The notes under the pieces were generated by a model that was not told the origin of the DNA, did no database searches, and saw nothing but the letters and a program-made list of their open reading frames with translations. DNA of 64,000 nt from UBA1672 sp051967755 (GTDB lineage Bacteria; Pseudomonadota; Alphaproteobacteria; Micavibrionales; Micavibrionaceae). The translations under genes were made by a program, and so were the position numbers. Below are positions 44,741 through 53,513 of this stretch, piece after piece (position 1 is the first letter of the stretch; each line of letters begins with the position of its first letter). Location of the stretch: assembly GCA_051967755.1 (NCBI GenBank), contig JBQDYD010000004.1, forward strand, positions 124,001 through 188,000, given 5' to 3'.

Positions 44741-46318
44741 CTAGTAAGCGCCCGATCCGCCTGTGACAACACGCAGGGTTTTGATCATAATCACCAAGTC
44801 CCCCCAGAATGACCAGTTTCGCGCATACCAGCTGTCCCAGTAGACGCGGCGTTGAAAGCTTGTGTCGTTACGGCCACTGACCTGCCACAGGCCTGTTATA
44901 CCCGGGCGCAGTTGCATGTAGTGATTAATGGAATCGCCAAACAGCTCCACTTCATTGTCAAGAATAGGGCGGGGGCCCACAAGGCTCATGTCACCTTTAA
45001 TCACGTTCCATAGCTGTGGCAGTTCATCAATGCTTGTTTTGCGGATGACACGCGCAGTCTTTGTGGTAACGCGTGGATCCGGGCCTTTGAGTTTTCTGTA
45101 AGTTTCCCATTCTTGTTGTGCTACTGGGTCTTTTTCAAGCAATTCATGAAGCAGATGGTCAGAATCGGGCTCCATTGAACGGAACTTCCAACAGCTGAAT
45201 TTCTTGCCGTTGCGGCCGATGCGCTTTCCGCCATAGAATATGCTTCCGCCTTGCCCCTCTACCTTCAGCATGATTGCCGTTGCGATCATTATCGGTAACA
45301 GCAGCAATAACGCCGTCGACGCAATGACAATATCCATTACACGTTTCGTAAATCGCCCAACAGGGGATAGGGTCGCTTTCTTTGCGTTCAGTAACATGAT
45401 GTCATAGCCAAAGAAGTAGTTCGGCTCCATGTCGAATGTGCTGATACGTGATGTCGGCGGAACAATCGCATAAAGCGCGTTAAGTTCTGTCAAAATCGCA
45501 ATCAGTTTATCGCGGTCGTCACCTCTGAATGTCTCCATTGAAATAATGAAGAAGTTATCAATATGTTCAGAGACATATTTTTTGATATCAATCTGATCGC
45601 GGTTGATATCAATGTTTGCATATTTCTTCGGAATTGCATCAACGCTGAACTCGGCTTTCTCTTTGTCGCGCAAGCAAACGGTTTTGATGTCATAGCCCGT
45701 ATAGTGGTCTGTCGCAAAAGCGTAGAGCATATTCGTAACGGTCTCGTTATCCCCGATAACAATTGTAGGAATACGCCAGATGCCTTTCTTGCGGGCAATC
45801 TGATAAACGATTTGTCGACCACCGATAATAAAGAAGAACGCATATACCCAACTTAATGCGATAAGAGAGCGCGAAAACGACATATCAAGCGCAAGCCGCG
45901 TGAACAGATCCAGAAATAAAATACGGATACAGATCGACAGTACCGATTGTACCTGGCTCCACCATGGAACGCGTTTTGTGTAGTGTCCGCGTGAAAAGAA
46001 TAGGAATAAAACGACAGGGCAGAACCATAAAAAGAATAAGTCACTGATATGTGCGTATTCGTATAACGGTTTGTCATACACGTCGGGCTGCAGCCATTCT
46101 TTAATACCTTGCGCGGTAAAGAAGGCCAGTATGAATGAAAGGCTCATCGCAATAACGTCAGCAAAGAATAAAGTGATGCTAACATTTTCTTTAACAAGTG
46201 GTCGTCTGCGATTTGCAGCAGGCACCATATTGAGTGTCTGATCCATAACTTTCCGACCCTGCTTTATACCCTGTTCAATCGTTTTGTAGTAATTATTATG
46301 TTTAATAATTGTGTGCAT
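44741..46318 (-). CDS. Undecaprenyl-phosphate sugar phosphotransferase (WcaJ-like)
   Basis: 525 residues. Several N-terminal helices and a Rossmann-like middle domain precede the C-terminal bacterial sugar transferase domain: FTKRVMDIVIAS, GGKRIGRNGKKFSCWKFRSM, RKTSIDELPQLWNVIKGDMSLVGPRP, LRPGITGLWQVSGRND. It places the first sugar phosphate on the lipid carrier in capsule or exopolysaccharide synthesis. The second ATG (46246, MDQTLN), with GGAAAG upstream, may be the real start. No other polysaccharide genes are present here, so the initiating enzyme is isolated. Confidence 0.9.
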   Translation of the reverse strand: MHTIIKHNNYYKTIEQGIKQGRKVMDQTLNMVPAANRRRPLVKENVSITLFFADVIAMSLSFILAFFTAQGIKEWLQPDVYDKPLYEYAHISDLFFLWFCPVVLFLFFSRGHYTKRVPWWSQVQSVLSICIRILFLDLFTRLALDMSFSRSLIALSWVYAFFFIIGGRQIVYQIARKKGIWRIPTIVIGDNETVTNMLYAFATDHYTGYDIKTVCLRDKEKAEFSVDAIPKKYANIDINRDQIDIKKYVSEHIDNFFIISMETFRGDDRDKLIAILTELNALYAIVPPTSRISTFDMEPNYFFGYDIMLLNAKKATLSPVGRFTKRVMDIVIASTALLLLLPIMIATAIMLKVEGQGGSIFYGGKRIGRNGKKFSCWKFRSMEPDSDHLLHELLEKDPVAQQEWETYRKLKGPDPRVTTKTARVIRKTSIDELPQLWNVIKGDMSLVGPRPILDNEVELFGDSINHYMQLRPGITGLWQVSGRNDTSFQRRVYWDSWYARNWSFWGDLVIMIKTLRVVTGGSGAY

Positions 46319-46427
46319 GTATCAGAACATGACACCATAAATTTAAAAATGCAAATAAAATGCTGCACGGCAATATTTTCCGTCAATGTGTATAAATATA
46401 TGAGCTTACGCTGATAAGAAATAGAAA

Positions 46428-47432
46428 TCATAGGGTAAGGTCAAAATAAACCCTGTAATACCCCGAAGATTGATCCGGTGAAAGAATTTTTTTCTGCAAA
46501 ATCTGTGCCGCACTTTTTAGGGTGATAATTAACATCGTTCCCTCATCACCGATTGATTCGACGCTCATCGATTCTAACAGCTTAGAATTCGTGAATTTAC
46601 GGCTCGGTTTGCCTTCCCAACGCGCATTAGGAATTTCAACAATCAATAGCTTTTCATCGTTATCGATGTCGATATTGAAGGTTATCTTTTCATTCGCGTC
46701 AAAGGCCACACGCACTTTATCCGCGTGTTCACCAACGCGGAAGTTCAAAGCGGCAGGCCCGTTAAAGTTTTTTGCTTTCGGGGCAGGGGGCGGCGTCTCT
46801 TTTGCCGCGATGGTGGTTGTTGGTGGTTTTTTCTCAGCCGGTTTTTCGGGTGGGCTGGCTTTCGGGGGATCCGTTACTTTTGGCGGAGGCTGAGGTTTCG
46901 GGTCTAGCTGTCCGACATTAAGGGCAGGCTCTGTGTCACCTGACAGATCAAGAGGGGGCTGTTGGCTTGGTGTTTCCTGCAGCACGACTTCCAGTTCTTT
47001 GATCAGGTTCTGAATATCCGCTTCGACGGCCGCAAGGCGCACGATAGCGGGTTTATAAACGTCAAACTCTTTTCGAAGGTCAACGACAGCGTCTTCTACT
47101 CTGTCAAAACGTTTATCTGTATCTCTCAGTTCTTGAGCAAATAAAGTATCCACATTCACGCCCTTCATGGGTTGAAGTGTGGGCAGGCCATTTGGCATGG
47201 CTTGTTTCTCATAGGTTCCGGGCGGAGGTGGTGTTTTCCCGTTATTAAAGCGTGGAGGAATGGCAACCGGCGCGCCGATTCCATTATCTTCTGACTGATT
47301 CTGTTGTGTGTTTTGTGTTTTTTGCGATTTTGATTCGTTTTTATTCAGGCGTAGAACACCCTCGGGACTACATGCTGTAAGTAGACCCAAAAATAGCGTA
47401 AAACATAGACTCAGAGCTATTTTTTTAATCAT
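46428..47432 (-). CDS. Putative lipoprotein with proline-rich linker and AMIN-like end
   Basis: 334 residues. Lipobox LTAC at about residue 20. Residues 90-160 are helical (TDKRFDRVEDAVVDLRKEFDV), residues 165-225 are proline-rich (PPPKVTDPPKASPPEKP). Residues 235-334 fit the AMIN fold by eye (VRVAFDANEKITFNIDID, LLIVEIPNARWE, YYRVYFDL), a domain that binds peptidoglycan or places envelope proteins. Lies 109 bases upstream of the sugar transferase gene in the same direction. Confidence 0.65.
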   Translation of the reverse strand: MIKKIALSLCFTLFLGLLTACSPEGVLRLNKNESKSQKTQNTQQNQSEDNGIGAPVAIPPRFNNGKTPPPPGTYEKQAMPNGLPTLQPMKGVNVDTLFAQELRDTDKRFDRVEDAVVDLRKEFDVYKPAIVRLAAVEADIQNLIKELEVVLQETPSQQPPLDLSGDTEPALNVGQLDPKPQPPPKVTDPPKASPPEKPAEKKPPTTTIAAKETPPPAPKAKNFNGPAALNFRVGEHADKVRVAFDANEKITFNIDIDNDEKLLIVEIPNARWEGKPSRKFTNSKLLESMSVESIGDEGTMLIITLKSAAQILQKKILSPDQSSGYYRVYFDLTL

Positions 47433-47690
47433 AAAATAGTGAACCAGTAACCCCAGAATAGGAGTGTTAGAACTTAAGATAGTACGCAGCAGAAAACACC
47501 AGGTTTGATTCTAGCCCAAAAAGATCATTTGCATCAATAGGATATTTCAAAATATTGAAGAAGTTCATACATATTGTTGTTTTTAAGTAACAGGAGTGGG
47601 CTGTTTCCCCGAAGTGGGAAAACTCCATTGCGGAAGTGCCGCTGTTTTTATACAATGCGTTTCCAATCAAGGATACCAATAAGGGTAATC

Positions 47691-48149
47691 ATGCCTCATA
47701 TTAAAGTGCTTTTTGTGCTGTTATGTTGTTTTTTCCTCATTGCGCCTGCGCATGCCGGTGTGACTGTTGTGCAGGCCCTGTCTTTTGGGGAATTTGTCGT
47801 TAAGCGAAATGATGCGCAATACGATATTACCGTGAATTCAAACGGGTCATATACATTTGATAGTGCCGGATTTATTGAGATTGCTCCGCCGCAACAGGGT
47901 ATATTTGACCTTGATGGTATGACGCCTTTTACCCCCGTTCTAAGTGTTACAGTAACGCAAACCAGCCCCCTTGCGGGGAGTGGCGAGAATTTGCAGATGG
48001 TTAATTTGCAAGAAACACATGATGTCGCTGTAAGCGCGAGTGGCGTTGTACGTGTGTCAGTCGGGGGCACGGCGCGGACGTCCGGAAGCGGTAATCCATA
48101 TTTAGACCAGACATATAACGGGCAGCTGGAAATACAAATTAATTTTTAA
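47691..48149 (+). CDS. Secreted fimbrial-type subunit (DUF4402-like)
   Basis: 152 residues from MPHIKV; AAGGG lies five bases upstream. Signal peptide ends APAHA at about residue 20. The mature part is beta-rich, starts with a phrase LSFGEFVVKRND and ends in strands YNGQLEIQINF, as in DUF4402-type pilins. The C-terminal L-E-I-Q-I-x-F resembles V-T-F-T-Y of the second subunit in this locus. First gene of the fimbrial locus, followed 28 bases later by the chaperone. Confidence 0.65.
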   Translation: MPHIKVLFVLLCCFFLIAPAHAGVTVVQALSFGEFVVKRNDAQYDITVNSNGSYTFDSAGFIEIAPPQQGIFDLDGMTPFTPVLSVTVTQTSPLAGSGENLQMVNLQETHDVAVSASGVVRVSVGGTARTSGSGNPYLDQTYNGQLEIQINF

Positions 48150-48177
48150 TCAGAAGAGCTTTAAGAAAGAGAAGTCT

Positions 48178-48999
48178 ATGAAGAGTATATTTTTGAGAGC
48201 ATTGTTGTTTGTGTGTTTGTTGATCGGGGGGCAGGTGTCGTCAACTATGGCGTATGCGGACCTTATGATCACGCCGACACGTATTGTGTTTGAAGAGCGT
48301 GATAGGTTTAAAGAGGTTACGTTGGTTAATTCCGGTAAGGAGCCTCAAATCTATGAGATGAGTTGGGTTTACTTTCGTATGCAGGAACAGGGCGCAGCGT
48401 ATAAACCGTCAATGGAGTCTATTACGGAATTTGATGCATCTAAGCATATTGTTTTTACGCCAAGACGAATTACCCTTGCGCCGGGATCCAGTCAAAAAAT
48501 CCGTTTGGCACTGAGGCGCCCTGAAACCATTCCGGAAGGTGATTTTCATGTTCATTTGAAATTTGCTTCCGTGCCTGATGTTCTGGATGACGATTTGATT
48601 AGTGACGGAAAGCCGCGTGCGGTTGTGTCAATTAATGTGGGGTATACTATCCCTGTTGTTTTGCGCTCGGGCCCTGATGCGGTGCAAACAACCATTGAAC
48701 GTATAGATATTCAGCGCAATCCGACAAACGGACGTTTGAAGGTGGCTGTCCCTGTAAGCCGTAAGGGGAGTCCTCATGCTATTTTAGGTCATTTGTTCGT
48801 GTATCATACAGGCGCAGACGGTAAAGAGGAGCGCGTAGGCGAGATTAGTAATGCGCATATTTTCCCCGAAGTTGATCAACGTGTTTTTGATGTGCACTTG
48901 TTGAAGGAAATTTCCGGCGGATCGCTTCGTGTGGTTATGGAGCATTATACGCTTGATGAAAAGAAACGTTACGCAGAGAAAGTCTTCTCCCTCGAGTAA
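48178..48999 (+). CDS. PapD-like fimbrial chaperone
   Basis: 273 residues with a signal peptide (cleavage near TMAYA, residue 27). The PapD N-terminal Ig domain is clear: MITPTRIVFEERDRFKEVTLVNSGKEPQIYEMSW, then FTPRRITLAPGSSQKIRLALRRP, the last being the subunit-binding G1 strand region with its R/K. The C-terminal domain ends MEHYTLDEKKRYAEKVFSLE. It stabilises pilin subunits in the periplasm until export. Preceded by AAGAGAAG. Confidence 0.85.
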   Translation: MKSIFLRALLFVCLLIGGQVSSTMAYADLMITPTRIVFEERDRFKEVTLVNSGKEPQIYEMSWVYFRMQEQGAAYKPSMESITEFDASKHIVFTPRRITLAPGSSQKIRLALRRPETIPEGDFHVHLKFASVPDVLDDDLISDGKPRAVVSINVGYTIPVVLRSGPDAVQTTIERIDIQRNPTNGRLKVAVPVSRKGSPHAILGHLFVYHTGADGKEERVGEISNAHIFPEVDQRVFDVHLLKEISGGSLRVVMEHYTLDEKKRYAEKVFSLE

Positions 49000-49030
49000 G
49001 CGCCTTATTTGGGCAAAAGCGATTAGATAT

Positions 49031-49068
49031 AAGCGCCTTTTAAGTCTAAGCACTTTGAGGCGCTTTTT
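49031..49068 (+). terminator. Terminator after the chaperone gene
   Basis: AAGCGCC and GGCGCTT pair with a 21-base loop, followed by five T. It separates the chaperone from the leftward pilin gene. Confidence 0.65.
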
Positions 49069-49126
49069 CTTTGGCAAAATAAAAGGGCGAGCGAGCCGTG
49101 GTAATAGGGGTGTAAACACAAAAGAA

Positions 49127-49146
49127 AGGCACCACAAAGGGTGCCT
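49127..49146 (-). terminator. Terminator of the major pilin gene
   Basis: AGGCACC and GGTGCCT pair over seven bases with a six-base loop; read leftward it is followed by TTTCTTTTG. Confidence 0.7.
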
Positions 49147-49186
49147 CTCGAATACTCTTAGTCTAACTAAGGAAGGTTATTTTTTC

Positions 49187-49759
49187 TTAGTATGTAAATG
49201 TCACGTCAAACTGGGCTGCATGTGTGTTATCAGCAGGTGTCCCTGTGATCGCAATAATGCCGCCAAATGTTACAGGTTCATCAGTTGCAGCAACTGTTGT
49301 TGTCACTGTACCTGTGTCTGCATCACCATCGAGAGCGTTGTTACCGTCTGTCGCTGTTCTGTAATCTGTATCAGTCAATGACAGGTTTACGTCAGTGAAG
49401 TCAGATGACGCTGAACGTGTGATTGTCAAAGCAGCAGGCGCAGGTGTTTGAACGTTCACAACACCTTCTGTTGTTGTTGGTGTGATGTTGATCACCTGTG
49501 AACCGTTGGCAACAGATCCTGTTTGTGACGTTGTTGTTGTTCCATCGTTTGTGAGTGTAAGCGCAGGTGTGTCACCAGCCACAAACTGAATCAGCCATGT
49601 ACCGAAGTCCATGTCAGAAACGTCAGTTGTAGAAATCGCACTTGTTGTAATCAACTGTGCGTTAACTGTTTCTGTTTGTGCGTGAGAGTGTTGCGCTGTG
49701 GCAAGGCCGAGTGCAAAAATGCTCGAAAATGCCAATATTTTTAGGGGTGCTCGTTTCAT
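49187..49759 (-). CDS. Probable major fimbrial subunit (DUF4402-like)
   Basis: 190 residues. Signal peptide ends AQHSHA near residue 27. The mature protein is rich in threonine, alanine, valine and aspartate, with few charged basic residues, and contains MDFGTWLIQF and the C-terminal strand AAQFDVTFTY typical of DUF4402 pilins. The gene is opposite in direction to the rest of the locus and has its own terminator. A well-matched ribosome-binding site (AAGGAGAAA) precedes the ATG. This arrangement suggests the abundant subunit, controlled apart from the assembly genes. Confidence 0.7.
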   Translation of the reverse strand: MKRAPLKILAFSSIFALGLATAQHSHAQTETVNAQLITTSAISTTDVSDMDFGTWLIQFVAGDTPALTLTNDGTTTTSQTGSVANGSQVINITPTTTEGVVNVQTPAPAALTITRSASSDFTDVNLSLTDTDYRTATDGNNALDGDADTGTVTTTVAATDEPVTFGGIIAITGTPADNTHAAQFDVTFTY

Positions 49760-50113
49760 AGTTAGGTTTCTCCTTTTTGTCCCTAGTTAAACAACTGTTA
49801 CTCAGTGTTTAATTCCTAAAATAATTTTTTAAGAAAGGTTACGCAGTGTTAAAGACTTTTAACGTTAAGACACTTACATATATAGAATAATATACAAGCA
49901 TCTATACAACTATCACAGATAAATCGTTAAATCATTATTAATTCGTAAAAAAAACCTTATTTTTTTGTGATTAACTTTTGGGGTATTAAAGGCAAATTAT
50001 CCTTTTTGTTGAACTATCTGTTTGTCTTTCTTGTTGTTCTATGATTAACTGTCAGTCATATTTCTGCGTTTTTTTCCACACATTTATGCACAGGTTGGGC
50101 GTGTATTAAGAAT
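49760..50113. other. 354-base AT-rich divergent promoter region
   Basis: Lies between the leftward pilin and the rightward usher-like gene and so should carry both promoters. AT-rich, with the inverted repeat GTTAAA-GAC-TTTTAAC near 49845 and a TAGAATAATAT stretch near 49883 that could serve as a -10 region. No gene is visible. Confidence 0.5.
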
Positions 50114-53100
50114 ATGGGCAGAACGAATTCATATCATTTAAGAAAGAGTGTTTTTCTTTTTTTTCTTTTTGTACTTATCCTCGGTTTTACAAAGTCAGGC
50201 TTTGCTGATTCGGGAGAAGTTGCAAATTCTACGTCAGAAGAAAATCATCTGTCTGAGCAGGAGCGTCGCTCTCTGGCGTTTTCGTTTGTTCAGAAAATGA
50301 AGCGCGGTTTGGCGCAGGCTGATCGTAAGTTGGCCGCTGCGGGTGTGATTAAACAAGAAACACATATTTTACCTGATGGTGAGTTGCTCTTATTACAACC
50401 TGTTCTTTTACCCTCACGTTCCAGACTTGATGGTGTTGTTTTATCACAGTCGAGAAATAGCAAAATCTTGGTTTCTCTGGGTGACTTTGCAAGCATATTA
50501 CAGTTGCCCATTACTGTCGATTTGGATGGGCGATCCGCCAAGGGATGGTATATCAGGGAGGAAAATACTTTTGACCTTCGGATAGACGAAGGGTATGCAG
50601 AAACGCCAGCCGGCCGATTTTCACTGAGTGAAGATGTTATCTTTGAGGATGGCGATATTTGGGTTCCTATTGCAGAGCTTGGGCAATGGATGAGCTTTGA
50701 TATGGAGACAAAAGTTTCGACACAAAGTCTGGATATTAAATCCTCACAGCCGCTTCCGATCCAGCAAAGATTGCTTAGGCGTAATCTTGATCTTAGTCGT
50801 CATAAAATCCCTGAGCCCAAGTTACCCCGATCGGGTGAGGATTATAAATTGGTCAGTTCACCCAGTATTGATGTCGCGACCAATTCTACATATCGCCGCG
50901 ATGGAGATGATGATAAGGGCGTGAGCCGCCATACCGCAAATATCAGAACCGTTAATGACTTGGCCTATGGTACGTTGACCACCCAAACGCAATATGACGA
51001 TGTTAATCAGATACGAAATGTACGCGCGACATATAAGCAGGAATCAAATGATGCTGACTTGTTGGGGCCGTTAAAGGCGCGGCGTTTTGATGTTGGTGAT
51101 GTTTTAACTGTGCCTACACAGTTACTCGGCGGAACAATTCGTCAGGAATTAGGCGGGCGTGTCACGAACACGGATCCGCTTCGTGCTTTCTCCAGCCCAA
51201 GTACATCGATATCAGGGAATGCATTCCCCGGATGGGATGTTGAGCTGTATCGTGAAAATCAGTTGATCGGCTTTCAGGAAGTTGAAGATAACGGATTTTA
51301 TAATTTTGAAAACGTGATCTTGTTCAACTCTGATAACAATTTCCGTCTTGTTTTCTATGGCCCGCAAGGTGAGGTGAGGGAAGAGACGCTCTCTATTCCG
51401 GTTGATAACAGTATCCTGGCCGAGCAAGGCGGGATTTATGATGTGTCTGTGACACTGAATGATATGCAAACCTATGAAAAGGATCTTGGCGGCTTGGATG
51501 AGGATGAAGGCAGTCCGAATATTGTGGCCTATTATGAGAGGCCACTGTTCGGCCGTACCACAGGTTCGGTTGGTTTTCGCAGTTCTGAGCATGAAGGGGA
51601 TCGAAATAATGTCGGTCAGGTCGGGGTTTCTACGACGTTCGGCCAAACATTGCTGAATGCTGATGTGGCCGTTGATGATGAGGGGGAGACCGCAGCGGAG
51701 CTTGTCGCACGTAGAAGTTTCCAAGATCACGATATCGTAAACAGGCTGAGTTGGATTGGTGAGAATTTTGATACCGAGGCCAACGGAGATAATAATGATG
51801 TCGGGACATTTCGTGAAAACTTCCGCGTTGTTGGTAAGCTTCCGTTTGAGATTGGAAACAGGCCAAGATACAACTTGAATTTAAATTACACTCAGAATAC
51901 CGAAGGGGACTCTACATTTTCATCTACAGCAGGCTTCAATACCGGTTATAAGCGCTTTACGATCAATGAGGCGCTAACCTATACAGCCAATGATTTGGCA
52001 CCGGATGATACGGCTTCATCTCTAACCAGTGTAACGGGCGTTTTCGGGAAGAACAGGCTGCGTATGCTTGCCGATTATAACATCTTGCCCGACAGCCAGC
52101 TTAGTCGTGTGCTTGCGACGTATCAACGCGATTTTACGCGCAAGCTTGACCTTACGCTTGATGTTGAGCGGCGCGTTCAGCAGTCTTTGACCGAACTGAC
52201 GGCGCGTCTTGATTGGCAGGCCGGTTTTGTCCGCATTTCGCCCCGTGTCAGTTATAATTCAGAAAATGATCTGTTTGCCGGGTTTAGTACGCGATTTGGT
52301 GTTCTGAGAGACCCGAGCACAGGCGGAGTACATTCGTTTGATCGCACAATTACAAGCAACGGTACGGTTAGTACGTTTGTCTTTTTGGATGAAAATGGTG
52401 ACGGGCAATATAATGAAGGCGAAGAAAAGCTTAAAGATGTCGTTGTTCATGCCTTGCAAAATGGCGGACGTGAAAAAACAGATGAAAACGGTATTGCTGT
52501 TTTCACTAGGATGCAAAGGCTTAAGCTGACGGATGTTATGATTGAAAAGAGTTCCTTGCAGGACCCGACATGGATACCGGGTTTTGAGGGAGCCTCGATT
52601 TTACCGCGTGAGGGATATACGGCGCAGTTGGACTTTCCTGTTCATATAAGCGGGGAAATGGATGGGGTGCTATATGCCAATGTGAATTATACGGATGATG
52701 ATTTGCAAGAAAGCGTTCGTACAACCCCCCTCAGAAATGTGGAGCTATCCCTGTATGATGAGAAGGGGCAAGAGACAATGCGCACGGCAACGGATTCTGG
52801 TGGGTTTTACTATTTCGCGCAAATTCCTCCGGGGCGGTACTTGCTTACTATTGATCCGGCAAGTGCTGAACGTAATAAATTTGTAAGGCCGATGCCACAG
52901 CCTGTTGAGATTAAATATGATGGCACAATTATATACGGCAATAATATTTATGTTGATATGGGAAGCGACGTTCCCTCGGAAATCAAAGCCGATATAGAAG
53001 ATTATAAAGCGCGCCATCCCCATGTTGATTTCAAAGAGCAGGAGTATGATCTGGTTTTGAATTTGGGGGAGTATAATTCCCGTCTTTTGATGTCTGTTGT

Positions 53101-53383
53101 TTGGTACAAATTACGCGCCCGTTTCGGGGGGCTGTTTGATGATGCGGATGTTTTTGTGCCGCCAACGGAAAGCTTCGCCGATACGGAAACCGGTAAGCAT
53201 ACTTTGCGTGTCGGGCTTAAGGGGGAAACTCTTGAGGGGGCGTATGGCGTTTGCCGTAGTTTGATAGCACGCGACCGAACCTGTAAGGTGGAAATATTCC
53301 CGTCATATATGGGGCATCTTTCAGCTGGCGGCGATAATAAAATTGAGCAAGCCAAAGCCGACCGCATTGCCAAAAATATATAG
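50114..53383 (+). CDS. Usher-like outer-membrane protein with B-type repeats and SPOR-like end
   Basis: 1089 residues with a signal peptide (cleavage about residue 31). Residues 95-230 form a paired-strand N-terminal domain (VSLGDFASILQLPI, IWVPIAELGQWM). Residues 371-430 contain FPGWDVELYRENQLIGFQE and NNFRLVFYGPQGEVREE, the plug-like domain of TcfC/CS-type ushers. Residues 430-750 look like a beta barrel. Residues 753-840 and 870-935 are SdrD/SpaA-like B domains (FLDENGDGQYNEGEE; GGFYYFAQIPPGRYLL). Residues 1027-1066 (HTLRVGLKGETLEGAYGVCRSL) resemble a SPOR peptidoglycan-binding domain. It probably exports and anchors the DUF4402-like pilins. The classic FimD signature is not seen. Confidence 0.7.
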   Translation: MGRTNSYHLRKSVFLFFLFVLILGFTKSGFADSGEVANSTSEENHLSEQERRSLAFSFVQKMKRGLAQADRKLAAAGVIKQETHILPDGELLLLQPVLLPSRSRLDGVVLSQSRNSKILVSLGDFASILQLPITVDLDGRSAKGWYIREENTFDLRIDEGYAETPAGRFSLSEDVIFEDGDIWVPIAELGQWMSFDMETKVSTQSLDIKSSQPLPIQQRLLRRNLDLSRHKIPEPKLPRSGEDYKLVSSPSIDVATNSTYRRDGDDDKGVSRHTANIRTVNDLAYGTLTTQTQYDDVNQIRNVRATYKQESNDADLLGPLKARRFDVGDVLTVPTQLLGGTIRQELGGRVTNTDPLRAFSSPSTSISGNAFPGWDVELYRENQLIGFQEVEDNGFYNFENVILFNSDNNFRLVFYGPQGEVREETLSIPVDNSILAEQGGIYDVSVTLNDMQTYEKDLGGLDEDEGSPNIVAYYERPLFGRTTGSVGFRSSEHEGDRNNVGQVGVSTTFGQTLLNADVAVDDEGETAAELVARRSFQDHDIVNRLSWIGENFDTEANGDNNDVGTFRENFRVVGKLPFEIGNRPRYNLNLNYTQNTEGDSTFSSTAGFNTGYKRFTINEALTYTANDLAPDDTASSLTSVTGVFGKNRLRMLADYNILPDSQLSRVLATYQRDFTRKLDLTLDVERRVQQSLTELTARLDWQAGFVRISPRVSYNSENDLFAGFSTRFGVLRDPSTGGVHSFDRTITSNGTVSTFVFLDENGDGQYNEGEEKLKDVVVHALQNGGREKTDENGIAVFTRMQRLKLTDVMIEKSSLQDPTWIPGFEGASILPREGYTAQLDFPVHISGEMDGVLYANVNYTDDDLQESVRTTPLRNVELSLYDEKGQETMRTATDSGGFYYFAQIPPGRYLLTIDPASAERNKFVRPMPQPVEIKYDGTIIYGNNIYVDMGSDVPSEIKADIEDYKARHPHVDFKEQEYDLVLNLGEYNSRLLMSVVWYKLRARFGGLFDDADVFVPPTESFADTETGKHTLRVGLKGETLEGAYGVCRSLIARDRTCKVEIFPSYMGHLSAGGDNKIEQAKADRIAKNI

Positions 53384-53460
53384 CCTGAGCCGGATGTGCC
53401 CATCCATAGGTTTTACCTATGTATGTCCTTGGTAATATATATTTGATTAATACTCAGGCT
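53382..53460 (+). terminator. Nested hairpin after the usher-like gene
   Basis: AGCCTGAG (53382-53389) and CTCAGGCT (53453-53460) pair perfectly around a loop that holds a second hairpin, CATAGG-TTTTA-CCTATG (53405-53421). The T tail is weak (GCTTTACTCTG). May also be part of the katG leader. Confidence 0.4.
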
Positions 53461-53513
53461 GCTTTACTCTGAATAATGAAGCTAAGCTAAATCATATTAG
53501 AGGAGAAATTATT

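Noticed and set aside
48929..49381. 150-codon rightward frame over the pilin gene terminator
   Set aside because: It is basic and cysteine-rich, and runs through two terminators and antisense to the pilin gene; typical shadow frame.
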